64,000 nt of DNA. Source: Globodera rostochiensis (lineage: Eukaryota > Nematoda > Chromadorea > Rhabditida > Heteroderidae). Position 1 is the first letter of the stretch. Each line of letters opens with the position of its first letter. This document shows positions 21,325 to 34,204 of the stretch, piece by piece. The translations under genes and the position numbers were made by a program. The notes below the pieces were generated by a model. The model did not search any database, had not been told where the DNA came from, and worked only from the letters and a program-made list of their open reading frames with translations. The stretch is taken from the NCBI GenBank assembly GCA_018350325.1, contig JAEVLN010000014.1:1824001-1888000 (forward strand). The letters are read 5' to 3'.

Positions 21325-24300
21325 ATGGTTGGTGGTAGACGACCAACACTTTCTCGTCGTACAGCCAAGAAAAATCGTCGTCGCCAACTCTGTGGTCCAA
21401 CGGCACCCCCTCGGCACGTTCATTGTAATGATTGGAAAGAAATGTTGGAGATAGCGCGTGGGATAGATCATGGAGAACTGGGATTAACCCAACCAATCCG
21501 TGCCTCTGAGAAGGATTTGACTCGATATGAGGCCGATGTGGAGGAAGTGCAGGCGAGAGAAGTGGTGGGTTGTGTCATTAATCATTAAATTACACTAGTG
21601 GTTTCCCATTCTGATCCAATTATGGACACTCGATTTTAAAGTTTCAGTCCACCATCGAAGGATCCTTGCCCACAGTTGCTACTGTTGGTCAACATCAGCA
21701 ACTACCAACGCGCGAGAGAGATGTGGGGAGAATGCGACACGTCAGTGGCGGATCGGTGAGTTTATTTGACGCATGAATTTTGAGAAAATAAACTCAATGC
21801 TTTATTTAGTCAATTCAATGCGAATGGATTGAGGAAACCTTCAACAGGAGAGAGTGCTCGCATTTCATACGCTCGTCAAAGGATTCTAATAAGTGAGCGT
21901 TTCTAACCCGTAATTTAGTTTTAATTTAGTAGAATTAATTTATAATTTTGGGTGCGGCTGCGGACTTTATCAAAATCAGCACACAAAATCGGCTCTGGAA
22001 GCAGGCCTAAACAATGGCGTCGAATTTGGCTGCAAATTGCAAAGACGGGAAGGACCTAAACGGTGGAGCATTCATCGGCACACCAATCTAGCACCAACGG
22101 ATGCATATGGAACCATTGAATTCCAAGGCAAAAAATTTTAATCCAAGAAAGCAGTGTATTCTAAGGATCGATTATTCATTGTACAGGTGGCCCACATCCG
22201 TTCAAAGCGCAGTATCTCAGATTGGGTTTTGACTCGGACCCCGCGGATATAATGTGCCTGTTCGAGAATGTGTGGCAATTGGAGCCTCCTAAGCTGATCA
22301 TAACAATCCATGGCGGGATGACAAATTTTGAGTAAAATTTTCTTTTTAATCAATACTAATCGCTTTTCTCAGTCTTCAACCAAAACTGAGCCGCGTGTTT
22401 CGCAAAGGTTTGTTGAAGGCTGCTCGCACAACCGGCGCTTGGATTTTCACGTCCGGAATAAACGCCGGTGTGGTTCGACATATGGCGGTGGCACTCGAAC
22501 AAGCAATTCCCACTTCAAAGATTCACAACAAAATGTTTGTTTTAGGAAAATTTTTGATTGAACAAAATTGGGGTACTTTCCTGTTATACAACTTCCTCCA
22601 AAAATGTAAATTTGGTCCAATCATCCGACGTTTTTTGTACCCGCTTCTTATAATTCCAGAGTGAGTGTGGGCATTGCTCCTTGGGGGTTGCTGAAGCGGA
22701 GGGAGGACTTTGTAGGCCGAGACAAAGTCGTCCTTTATCATCCGCAAAACTTTCATCCCAAAACACGTTTGGCTGTCCTCAACAATCGGCATTCGTACTT
22801 TCTTTTGGTGGACAACGGAACGGTTGGAAGGTAAGGCATTTTCGAATCAAACATTTAAGTGTGTTAAGGAAAAAATCAAAAAGTTTCTGGCTAAATCGGA
22901 TTACATCATTTAAGGTATGGGGCCGATATAATCCTCCGCCGTCGTTTGGAGTCTTATATTGCCGAAAAGCAAAAATTGGGCGGTGGCATTCGGTCTGTGC
23001 CCGTTGTTTGTGTGGTGCTCGAAGGAGGTTAATTAGAAAGCAAAGAAAAGGACCAAATTAAATTGCCAACAGGAACATGCACCATTCGCACAGTGCTCGA
23101 TTACGTGACGACGTCTGTTACTGTTAAATAAAAAAATTAATACATAAAACCAAATAAATGCTAGGATACCAAAAGTGCCCGTGGTTATTTGTGACGGCAG
23201 TGGACGTGCGTCGGATTTGCTCGCTTTTGCACATCGATATATTCAGGAGGACGGGTGAGAACACATTTAAGGGGCACCAACTGAAATAGACCTTATAACG
23301 TTTTCGTAGGCGAACATTTAAATTGAAAATTGAGCACTTTCTTTGATCCGTTAAAGGGTTTTTTTTGTCATTTTATTTTAATCGGTTTGTTTTAGCAATT
23401 TGCCTGAGGGAGTTCGGCCTCAGCTTCTCAGTCTGATCGAAGACGTTTTCTTCTACGATAAGCACGATGCCCATTCTCTTATCATGGACATTTTGGCATG
23501 CGTTCGCCAACGAAATTTGGTAGTGTCTCTCGAACATTATTTTTTTCACTTCAAAATTTAAGCTCACTGTCTTTCGCCTTGGGGAGGATCAGAAACAGGA
23601 TGTGGACTATGCCATTCTGACTGCTCTTTTGAAGGGCCATAATCTCTCGCCAGCCGAACAATTATCGCTGGCATTGGCCTGGAACCGGGTGGACATTGCC
23701 CGATCGGACATTTTCGTTATGGGACAGGATTGGCCCAAAACGGCGCTCAACAACGCAATGATGGAGGCCCTCATTCATAATCGAGTGGATTTTGTCCGTT
23801 TGTTGCTGGAGAATGGTGTTAGCATGCACGACTTTTTAACCATTGGGCGCCTTGAGGAGCTTTACAACACTGACCAAGGACCCCCGAATACGCTTTAGTG
23901 AGCTCACACGACCTTTTCTTTATAATTCTCATTTATTTAAGCTATATTGTGCGTGACGTGGTGAAAATTCGTGCCGGATATCGCTACAAACTCCCGCACA
24001 TCGGAATGGCTATTGAAAAATTGATGGCAAATGGTTTTCGTTCTCATTACACGTCTTCGCAGTTTAGTCGGCAATACAGCGAGTACAGAAACAAATTGAA
24101 GGTGAGAGAGGGACACAATCAATGAAAGTGGAAGTAAACGCTTTAACCTACAATTATAATCGGGTCCACTAATATTAGGGTAATGGGACCATTTTTGAAT
24201 TGGGGATCATTCACGCATAAGACATCCTTCTTGGACCATCGCTTCCAATTCCTGAATGCGTTTTTCGTATTCCTCAAGCCGCTCTTTCAGCTCAATAATT

Positions 24301-27300
24301 GCTTCCGCCTGGAAAATGTTAATTAGTTAAATGCATTATTAACGTTGTAGTGAGTGGGACCTGCATAACTATGTGATTTTTTGCCAGCAACAATGTTGCG
24401 ATTTTGGATAGTTTGCGCACATTTGCACCGAGGGAATATGGAATTGACTCGCGCAACCCATCTAAAGCTTCGTTAAGGTCGTGCATTCGACAGCGCTCGC
24501 GAAAATTTATTGTGTTCCTCTGATCCTGACTTGATTTTGCATTCATTTTTAACTCCTTTATCTTAAATTAATTATGATAGATGATGTTTTGGAAATATTA
24601 AGAAATCTAACATTAATAACCAATATTTAAAGGATGCGTCCTTTAAGGAAATGGGGTTGGTTGGTGCTAAGACTTTCTGTTGAGTGATGAATGAATAACT
24701 GTCTTTGGCATGGGTTTGAGGCGAACTAAGTTGGCCGTTAGCGCTGTCACAACAATAATAATATTTGTCTGCGCATTTTGGTGAGCGCCATTGGAAAGGA
24801 GAGGGAGGGCGAGAATGGCACAATGACAATTTGCATATTTGTGATAGGGGCAGGATTCGCATTTATGTGGTTTTTGCTTTTGGGGATCGTCCTCATGAAA
24901 CTGGCATAGCAGAATGAAACAGACTCTTAGTTTGCTTGAAAATAAAAAAAAAGTTGTTTCAGGAAAGTCAGCGTTATTCGCAATCACCGATCGACCTACA
25001 AACAGTTTCATCCCGCGGCGGTGCCTACCATCGCACGGGTTCCGACTTTTTCACTCGTGGATTTTTCCGCAATTTTCCATCTTCTGCATCTGATTCGCGA
25101 TTGGGTGAGAGCCACACGACTGCGACAGGAATCCGTCCGACAGGAGGACAACCGCAAGTGAGAAAAAAAAATTTGCAGAACTCATTTCTTTTAACGATTC
25201 GGCATTTAAACTAGGCGTGAGAAACGGTTACCCATAACCGCGAGTAACCGCGGTTACGGGCGGTTAATGATTAAGGAATTTTAAAACGTCTAGGTTAACG
25301 GTCATGAGATTTTGAGGGCGGGCGGTTACGGTTAAGGAGGGCGGTTACGGTTAAGGAAATTCATAATCGTGCCCAGGCCTGATTTAAACTATCCATGAAT
25401 CAAAAGAAGTTTAATCTTTATTTTAGGCCAGCCAGACGCAACAGCGACTTCACAATTCTTCGTCAACCAGTAATTACGCTACAATGAATGCAATTCCTGG
25501 AAACCGGGCTCTGAGCAATCACATCCTTTGGCGGACTGCGTATCGCCGTGAAGGAATCAACAATTTGGGCGCGAGACAAAAAAGTACGGCGACAATGATT
25601 ATGCCCCCAGCAAATAGGGAATTGCCTAATGACGCAATCGAATATGCGACTGAGGTGGACGAGAAACAGGGCACAACGGAAGGGCAGAGCAGCACGACTC
25701 ATGAGTTCATCTACCCGTTCTCTGATTTGTTACTGTGGGCTGTTCTCACAAAGAGACATGAAATGGTCGGTTCGATTTTTTGAAAGAGAATTTGTCAAAA
25801 CCGTCAAATCGCAGGCTCTTTGCATGTGGCAACATGGCGAAGAGGCATTGGCCAAGGCGTTGGTGGCATGCCGTTTGTACAAAACCTTGGCGAATGAGGC
25901 AGCTGAGGACTATTTAGAGGTGGAAGTTTGTGAGGAGTTGAAGACGTACGCCGAGGTGAGTAGTGTTGTGTTTTACCAACAGATATTCGATTATTAATTT
26001 TAGGAATTCCGACAACTTTCTCTGGAATTGGTGGACCATTGCTACAAACAGGACGATGCACAAACGCTTCAATTGCTGACATACGAACTATTCTATTGGG
26101 GCCACCAAACTTGCTTGTCGCTTGCTGTTATTGTGAATAACAAACAATTTTTGGCACATCCTTGGTACCGGCGTCTCTTTTCATTCCGCTAAATTAGTAT
26201 TCGATATTTCAGCTGTCAAATTTTGTTGGCCGACCTTTGGCATGGCGGCCTCCGAATCAGAAGCAACTCGAACCTCAAAGTGATCATGGGCATTTTGTTC
26301 CCGCCCTCAATCTTTCTGCTCGAGTTCAAATCTCGTGAAGAGCTCCTGCTTCAGCCTCAGACAGCAGCTGAGCACCAAAAAGACATCAATGAGTCCTCTT
26401 CATCATCATCGGAATCTTCCTCTTCATCCTCATCGTCTGAAAGTGAAAGTGATGACGACGAATCGGATGCCGGTGAAAGAGGCGGTGCCACGGTTGGTGA
26501 CCGTCGACGAACGTCGCATGGAAGCATGCAATCTCTGAACTTCACTTCTGTATCAATTTGATTACAATATTGTTGAACTTTGCTGAAATGTTTAGATCTT
26601 CCAAAGCAAACGCAAACGACATCGCCCTTCACATGTGAGCTCTTCTACCGCTATCAAAGAGGACATCGAAATGGGCAAGCAGAAAAACCGCGGTTGGTGT
26701 CTTTGGCAGGGTCTACTCCTCTAGACCTGCAACTTCTGCTTAGATTGTCAATGCCTTTTAGAACCGAGCCGCAACACTCCGATGAAGGATGGTCGGGTGG
26801 CGAAGAATCCTCAGAAAAGGGGCGTAGAGGATGGTGCTGCATTGTCGAGAGGCAAAGGCGGAGTGGGGGAAGGGGTTAATGCCCTGGTTGCTCAGTCTAC
26901 TCTCGGGGCGGTAGTGCCATCAGCGACAAACAGTGACATTTAGATTAATCTTTTGGAATTTCTATTTGATAGTGTTTTATCACAGGCACCGGCGGAAGTC
27001 CGTTGTTGTCCCATGCCCCGCTCCCATTGAACAACTCACTAAATAATGCCTGGACAGCCTCCGCCGACTGTCACATGCGAACCGATGGGGCAATTCGTTC
27101 TGATAGAACAGCACCTCATTTTCTCCTTGGAAGTATCAGCGAAAACATTGGTGATTCAGAACCGTTTTTAACGATATTTAAGGAAATTGGTACAAAACTA
27201 AAGGGTCCACTATGGATTTTTTTCTAAAAGATTAAAACAATTCCATAAATAAACAAAGTTGAAAACATAGAAATGTAGAAGAGAGCTCTTACATATCGTT

Positions 27301-30300
27301 CAAACAATTTTAGATGGAATTCCTCCGCATTCAAAGAATGACTACACTAAAAGCCATTATTTGCACGGGTTTGGCGGGGTGGAACCCAACGGTTTGTCAA
27401 AAAATCCGATCATCTCGAGATCGTTTGATCAAATTGGCCGCTTGACTGCCAATGGAGGATATGTGCCGAAGGGAATTCCGCTTCCAGAGGGAGTGACCCT
27501 AAACAAAAAGGCAAGTTCATAAATTGCGGAAAGCATTTGCACAATTAACATTTTAGAGGCAAATAAAATTTCGGCGTAGGCTGTACGAGTTCTTTGTTGC
27601 TCCGATCACCACTTTTTGGGCGTGGACTTTGAGCTTTATAGTGTTTCTATCCACATTGACTTATGTACTGCTCATTAAAACGCCGCCAAAACCCTCCTAC
27701 TTAGAGTGGTATTTGTTCGCTTATGTTGTAGCGTTTGGATTGGAAATTGCAAGAAAGGTTAGGAAGAATTTTATAAGAAAAAATAATTTACATCAATTTT
27801 TAGTTTTTCATGTCGGAACCTAAGAAAATCAAGGAGAAATTTGAGCATTTTTTCGGAAACTACTGGAATTTTGTGACTTCGTTAGCCGTGATTGGCTTCA
27901 TCATTGGTTTTGCCTTCCGTCTACACACCCCGACGAGGTTTTTTGTTTTAATAATTAAATTTTTAAATAATGGTTAAATTTAGCAAAAGTGTTGGAAGAA
28001 TAATATTGGCGGTCGATTCGGTGCTTTGGTCAATGAAACTTCTGGACTTTTTGGGAGTTCATTCAAGATTTGGTCCATACATTACAATGGCTGGAAAAAT
28101 GGTTTGATTTCGTTTAATTGGATAATGTTAACTATCGGTTAGATAATGAACATGTCGAGCATTGTTGTGATGTTAGTCATTTCTCTGCTTGGATTTGGTC
28201 TCGCCCGTCAGTCAATCACTTATCCGAACGAAGAGTGGGATTGGCTTCTGCTGCGCAACGTGTTTTACAAGCCTTATTTCATGCTTTATGGCGAAGTTTA
28301 TGCCGATGAGATCGATACTTGTGGGGATGAAGGCAATCCGATCAGAAATTTACAACAAACAAGGAACTGATTAAAATCCTTTTCAGCTTGGGATGAACAC
28401 CTGGACAAAAACGTTTCCATTGCCAATGCGTGGACTCATCGTGATGACAGAGCGCGTGAATTGGCATGTGTGCCGGGCCATTGGATACCGCCAATTTTAA
28501 TGACTATCTTTCTGCTCATTGCGAACATTTTATTGATCTCAATGCTAATTGCCATTTTCAACAATATTTTTGAGTCGGCCAACAAAATATCCCAACAAAT
28601 TTGGTAAGAATTGATACTTTCCTGGCGAGTGGCGAGCATGTTTGTTTCTCCTGTTTAGGCTTTTCCAGCGTTACCGACAAGTAATGGAGTACGAAGCGAC
28701 GCCGTTCCTTCCACCGCCATTCACTCCAATTTATTACATTTACATGTGCTTCAAATATATAAATTACCGCGATTGGATGTGCATTTGCTGTTCACTAAAA
28801 TTGCGTCGGATTCTGAACTCAAACTGTTTGTGCCTTTGTGTGAGGAGAAAACACACTCAGCCGGAAGAAAGAGCTGAAGATGGCAAAAAAGTGATCGGTG
28901 CAAGATCACAGCCACTTCCGAACAATTCTTTTGATCAAAGGCGAAATCTCGGTACTGCTGGACGAGTGTCGAGAAGCGTCAAGGACGGCTTTGCACTCTT
29001 TGACTTTTCATTGAGTCAGTGATTACTTTTTTTGTTTTGTTTCATTTACCCACTTCCTGCACAGAGTTGTTCCTGTCCAATGATCAGGTCGAAAAACTTC
29101 ATGATTTTGAGGAAGAATGTATGGAAGACTTTGCCCGTGAAAAGGAATATGAACGGAATCGGACTTCAGACGAACGACTCCACAGAACATGCGAAAGGCA
29201 AAGAAAAAAAAAAAAAATTAAATTTTGCTTTAATTGAATATTTTTTAGGACGGAGCTGATTTTGCTGCGCGTTAACGACATCACCTCGAAGGAAACCACG
29301 CTTAAAGGAAATGTCCGTGAGTTGGAATCGAGGCTCGGACTTGTCGAAAGTAGACAGGTATTGGATGGATTAAAATGTGCCGAATTGTTTCTTTTCAAAC
29401 ATCTGTGTGGTCAAGTGGCAAAGCGTGGGGGATTTGTATTAATTGTGTTGGTTCAGTCCCCTCGGGTCGCACTTTTACACGGAAGACTCTCCATCTTAAA
29501 ATAAAATTGGAGAGTCCATAATTCAAGTGCTAAATAATGATTGGTCAGAGTGTTACTTATCTGCAGTTAATATTCTCAGACGAGTGTCAAATATTTCCAA
29601 CATTTTTTTTTATTTGGAAACAATACGTAAACAAAAGATTGACAATAAAAATAACAATTGTTTTTTCATTTAAGACCGAGGTTCTCGATTATCTTCGACA
29701 AATTGGCACTGTTTTACCCTCACTTGCCCAATCAATTCAGTCTCTTCAACAGCAACAGCAACAACTTTTTCAAAAACTTTCAATGGCTGATTCGCGGACG
29801 AATGTTTGTCCATTGATCAATATCCAGAGCCCTTCCAAAGAAGTGCCACTAAAGACCGACGAAATGAGCAGTCAAATTTCGACAAGGCAAAACGAAAAAC
29901 ATTTGAAGACTGACGTCTTAAATGATCATCAAAACAAAACGCACTTTTTGTTCCCTGAAACTCGGGAAAGGCGTTCAAAAAGCATTCAAAATTATGAAGC
30001 CGGTATTGAACTGTTATTGGATCAATCTGGGAGTGCAAAAGGTCGGTTGCGGACATCGACAATTGCAGGTATAAAAAATTAAGAAACTCGCGTTATAAAG
30101 TAAAAAAAACACTGGACGAGGAGGGAATTGAACCCCCGACTTCCTGCATGCAAAGCAGGCGCTCTACCCCTGAGCTACTCGCCCACATTCTCAAATTCTT
30201 TTATGAAAGGCAAATAATAGAAATTTTAAGCATCTTAACAAGTAGCGCCTCAAAGAGTTAAATAATTCTGTTCATTTTGCGTTAGTACTTTTCAAAAATT

Positions 30301-30836
30301 AAAATTTATTCAGGGACTGATTATACTTCCAATGCCGGAATAAGTAGCGATTGTGGAGCAATGACATCATCATCTCAGCATAAATTCGGCAGTTTGATTT
30401 CACTCGGGCCGGCAAGAGGCGCAAAACCGTCGCTGATCTCTCCGAATCTCCAAATTAAAAAGAGGTATGATTTAAAAATTTATTTTGCTTTAAATAAAAC
30501 TCAAATGATATTAGCACGAGCACAAGAAAGCGTTATCGACAGAATGAGGAGTACACTTCGATTACGGATGCAATTGACATTGAATTTGAGCGATCGTCCA
30601 GCAAGGCGGGAAGTGAAGTGGAACTTGATACCAAAGAAGCGGGGGAAATGCACATTTACCAACAACGCGAAAGAGCAATAGATGCGGGTATGCAGACGGA
30701 ATACGAAGAGGAGGAGGAAGATGAGGAGGAGGACGAAGACATGATGGAAGAAGAGGACGATATTTATGGAGAGGGAGGGAGTAACAACAGTGCAGAAAAT
30801 GGAAGACGAAGAGTGCATCACCAATTCGATGACTAA
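21325..30836 (+). CDS. TRPM cation channel (GON-2/GTL-like)
   Basis: Plasma-membrane cation channel of the TRPM1/3/6/7 type, which in nematodes (GON-2, GTL-1) handles Mg and Ca. About 25 exons. TRPM homology regions: [102 protein letters not shown] and [19 protein letters not shown]. The membrane domain runs from about 27590 to 28620, with pore [14 protein letters not shown] (about 28280-28315) and S6 [15 protein letters not shown]. The TRP region ([20 protein letters not shown]), a coiled coil (29690-29790) and an acidic tail ending HHQFDD follow. No kinase domain. A Ser/Asp/Glu tract (26390-26490) sits before S1. The start at 21325 is the first in-frame ATG; upstream exons are possible. Confidence 0.9.
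24207..24546 (-). CDS. Olig/bHLHe22-type bHLH transcription factor, nested in a TRPM intron
   Basis: Two exons on the minus strand. The ATG at 24546 is followed almost at once by the basic and first helix region ([20 protein letters not shown]), loop, and second helix ([20 protein letters not shown]). A small intron then leads to [18 protein letters not shown] and a stop at 24207. The RERxRMHDLN...[13 protein letters not shown](K/R)N signature is that of the Olig/bHLHe22/23 family; C. elegans HLH-17, -31 and -32 are relatives expressed in glia. At about 95 residues it is little more than the DNA-binding domain plus a short helix, so an extra exon may be missing. It lies wholly inside TRPM intron 24102-24962, antisense to it. 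Confidence 0.88.
25212..25381. mobile_element. Second hAT-like MITE, in a TRPM intron
   Basis: Flanked by perfect 8-bp repeats atttaaac (25204-25211 and 25382-25389). The ends are imperfect inverted repeats: left taggcgtgagaaacggtta, right (complement) caggcctgggcacgattat. The interior contains repeated ggcggttacggttaagga. No coding capacity. Confidence 0.75.
30114..30184 (-). tRNA. tRNA-Ala (UGC), inside a TRPM intron
   Basis: On the minus strand gggcgag pairs with ctcgtcc (one G-U). The D arm is tagctcaggggtagagc, the anticodon loop holds TGC, and the T arm is cgggggttcaattccctc. A run of eight T follows on the same strand (30110-30103), a pol III terminator. It lies antisense within TRPM intron 30069-30313. 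Confidence 0.95.
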
Positions 30837-31015
30837 CTCCCGTTTCTTATTCACCCTAATACTTGTTTGTGCATTTTTGTTCGTTGACAAGTTTTTTAAT
30901 TTGAACTTTTTTTAACACCATTTTCGTTCCTATCCATATCAAGCCATCTTTGTTTTGTTGCACTCCACAGCTTTGACACTTGAAACATTTATGCTGCATT
31001 TTTTTACTTTTGTTT

Positions 31016-32914
31016 TTAAAGAAGAAAAAAGAACAACAACAACAGAATAATGAAGTAAATGCATATATAGCTCTGGGAGCGTATGGACTGGGATGAGTTA
31101 GTAGGAAAATGGGTATTTTTACAGTATTCATCTGGCGAAGGCACGGGTCTGAAGATGGTCGAACGCTCGATGAATCGGTCCAAGGTGGAATTCTCCTCGC
31201 AGCCTGTGATGTTGCGGGTTACATCTTCGAAACTTGGCTGGTCCGGAGGCCAATAAAACGCCTAAAAACATGTTCAAATTCAACGAACAGAATTTGTCAG
31301 TACCTTCACGTAGTGTTCACGATTCGTGGCGTTACGCCACAGCTCGAAGGTAACACAAGAAGAATAGTGCGGATAGCTGCAACATGGAATTAATTGTTTC
31401 CAATTTAACAAATCAAAATAAGTCGTATTTTTCATAGAGAAAGTTTGACCCGTCTACGTCATAATTCGTTTTGTTGAAGCCGAGCGCCGAAAACAGTGCT
31501 GCAATGGTCGTATCGTGCTAAAATGTTTTTTTGTTTCGTTTAAGCAATCAATCAAGCAAAAAACCGCTGAATAAGCAAAGTATTTTTTCCCATTGATCCA
31601 ATCGCAGAGAGGGGATCCAACCGGAGACTTCAGGCCTAAACCAACAAATTGACAACGTTCCCAGACAAAGACTGACTCGACACCAAATGCAACAAGTTTT
31701 TGGATGCACAGTTCAGTTTGTTTTGCATATTGCCAATTATTATCCAAAGCATAGGCCCGCCTCTGATCCGAGGCAATTCGATGTCAAATTGAACTCCTTC
31801 AAAAGCGGAAATTCCTAAATTTGCATAATTTTAATGAGGATAATTTCCAATGTTTTGCCATACCTCTTCCGTTAATCCATTCATCCAACAAAAAGTCCAT
31901 CTTTCTGATTTCCTCCCTCAATGTTTTGTTTCGTGTCCATTCCGGCATCGGATAAGGCAATTCACTGCGGTAGAGATCCTGACAGTAATCGGCTTAGAAT
32001 TAAAAGAATTTAAAAACTTCGATAAAAAGCGTGTCGGCGATCAGCCCAAAGTTGAAAATGTCTATTTGCTGGCCAGTAAAATTGGACAAATCATAGAAAA
32101 CTTGCTAAAATGCGATTATCTGCATTAGCTCAGCTCGTTGCTTTAAATCTGTAACTTTTTTCCTCTCCATCAACTGGTGATATTCCGGTGTCTTCATTAT
32201 AATTTCGCGAATTGCGCTTTGTCTTGGGCATGGAACTTCCGGAACGTCGGGGATAATGTGATCCTCATAAGAGGCGATGGTGTGAACGGCCACTGGGGTA
32301 AAACTAAACAAGTTTCTTAGTTACTATAATTTGGACTAAATTACCTAACATATTTAAAAACAGTTTTTTAAATGGTAATAAAGGGCAAATTTCTACGTGA
32401 AATTTTACAAAAGGCAGGAAATGGTTTTCAAAACCCCGTATTCAATTGGTGAAAGCCGGGATCGTGATTAGAAAAATGGCCAAACGGGATCCCGGCCAAA
32501 AAAATTCAATAAATGAAGTTCCTCACCCGTGTGGCCACCATTGTGCCTCCTTCTCATTGGGATAATCCTTTCCAGGCACTCCTCTGTTGTAAAATCCGAT
32601 CATGTTTGAAATGGCGCTAGTCAGCGTCCTGTTCACATCGGTGCTTCGAAGATAAATTTCCTTGTTCAAATAGCGTTCACTAACAAATTTCAGTTCGTCA
32701 ATGTATCGCGCCTTTAGCTTGCTACCAAGAACGACGTGTTGGGCCATTCCTTTCTAATAATAAATGTTATTATCTATTGTAATCAGCACAAAGTGATTTT
32801 GTGCAAATTGAGGCCAACCGGAGATAATTGTCCCCATCCCTGGGGCCATGCGTCTTCTTGGTTCGGATCACTTCTGAACGTTCCCGTGGGAGAACGGTCT
32901 CCATGACGCCACAA
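31016..32914 (-). CDS. Histidine acid phosphatase (prostatic-type), 5' exon not found
   Basis: Two-step histidine phosphatase, usually secreted or membrane-bound and working at acid pH. The first recognised exon starts at 32914 with LWRHGDRSPTGTF, the RHGxRxP active-site motif, followed by WPQGWGQLSPVGL. Next come YLNKEIYLRSTDVNRTLTSA (second Arg of the substrate pocket), PVAVHTI, and the distal catalytic HD in HDTTIAALFSALGFN at about 31505. SYPHYSSCVTFELWRN and FYWPPDQPSFEDV follow. The last exon ends in a hydrophobic stretch (YICIYFIILLLLFF) and stop at 31016, pointing to a membrane or GPI anchor. The signal-peptide exon upstream of 32914 was not identified. Confidence 0.85.
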
Positions 32915-34204
32915 CTACAAAAGAGGAAGTAATTAATGGAAGAAAGAAATAAAGTATAAAAAGTACGTTCATTAAAGCATCCCATCTTTAATCAGTATAA
33001 ATGGCTTATGTAGGAACGTACTTTGATAAAGCTTTTTAATTAGTAATCGTACCGCCTGAACTAGAAGAAGTTCATCGCTGGCGATGGAAAAATTGTCGGA
33101 ACTCAGAAAAATGAGAAATAAAACGTTTAAAAAGAAAATCATACAGATAAATTAAAAAGCTAAAGTGAGAAATTAAAACCATAATAATGGAGAAAAGCAA
33201 GTGAACTGGATTTTTGGAGATTGCGATGAATGGGAAGAAAATTGTTAATTAAATTCAGAACATAAAAAATAGATGTTTTGCAAGTGGTTGTGCCCTTCAT
33301 TCGGCTAATCTCGACACAACTTTAAGTCGAACGCGATCCCGTCTGGGAATTACATTTATTTTCGAGCCCAGGGATTTCGAGGCCGGGACTTTGGCAATGG
33401 TGGAGAATTGCGGTCCCGACGAAAAAAATCCTAACAATTTCAATTGCATGTTTTCTAGGGTAAAAATATGCGTTGAACACGAATCCGAGCTCGGATTTTG
33501 CGGATGTCGAACCCCGAACCTGAATTCGAACAATTTTACGAAATTTCAGCACGTGAAAAAAATTTATGCACAAACCAAAAAGGTTAAAACCTTGAAAAAA
33601 ATGCATAAAACGTTTGTAATAATAAGAAAACAAAACAATTTAATCGTTACGGGTCGAAAGGTGCAATATAAAAAATTTGGCAACCCAAAAAAAAAGTTGC
33701 ATTTTGAAAGTTCGAAAAATGTTCGCCGAATTCGGGTTCGGCGTTCGACATTCGCAAAATCCGAGCTCGGATTCGTGTTCTACGCATTTTTACACCCTAG
33801 AAAACATGCATTTTTCGTCTGGACCGCAATTCTCCACCATTGCCGGGACTTTACCGACCCTAAATTTCAAGCATTTTGCTCATTACCAGGGCTACTAAGA
33901 ATCGTGCGAGTTCGGGATTTGTCAGAAAGTTCGGGCGGATAAATATTTGATTTAAAGGTTATTTCATTAAAACGATTTGCCTTTATAATTGATAATTTGT
34001 TCCTTTGCCACAAACAAGCATTTAGGACAGCCAATTTTATGTATAGTTGCTTTGTGAGACGAAACGGATAGGCTTTTGTGTGATTAATGTCGTTCCTTTA
34101 ATTCAGATTTCGATATTCATATGCGGATTGAGCTTGAACTTTTTGCCGACGACCACTGACTCTTCTCTTCTTGGCCGCACATTCATTATAATATAATTGC
34201 CAAT
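32915..34204. other. Spacer with a foldback element
   Basis: AT-rich; may contain the missing first exon of the acid phosphatase. Includes the inverted-repeat element at 33393-33850. Confidence 0.4.
33393..33850. mobile_element. Foldback (inverted-repeat) element
   Basis: The left arm (about 33393-33535) and right arm (about 33715-33850) are reverse complements. They share ggcaatggtggagaattgcg, catgttttctaggg, and cacgaatccgagctcggatt with its continuation. About 170 bp of unrelated sequence separates them. Opposite-strand frames through the arms read the same peptide (VRHPQNPSSDSCSTH / VRHSQNPSSDSCSTH), which reflects the inversion and not a gene. Target-site duplications were not found. 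Confidence 0.7.

Noticed and set aside
20921..21496. 191-codon minus-strand frame opposite the first TRPM exons
   Set aside because: It overlaps a supported TRPM exon on the other strand and has no recognisable domain or splice partner.
32456..32495. Short hairpin gccgggatc...gatcccggc in an acid phosphatase intron
   Set aside because: A 9-bp stem with a 21-base loop is not rare enough to infer function, and no target duplication flanks it.
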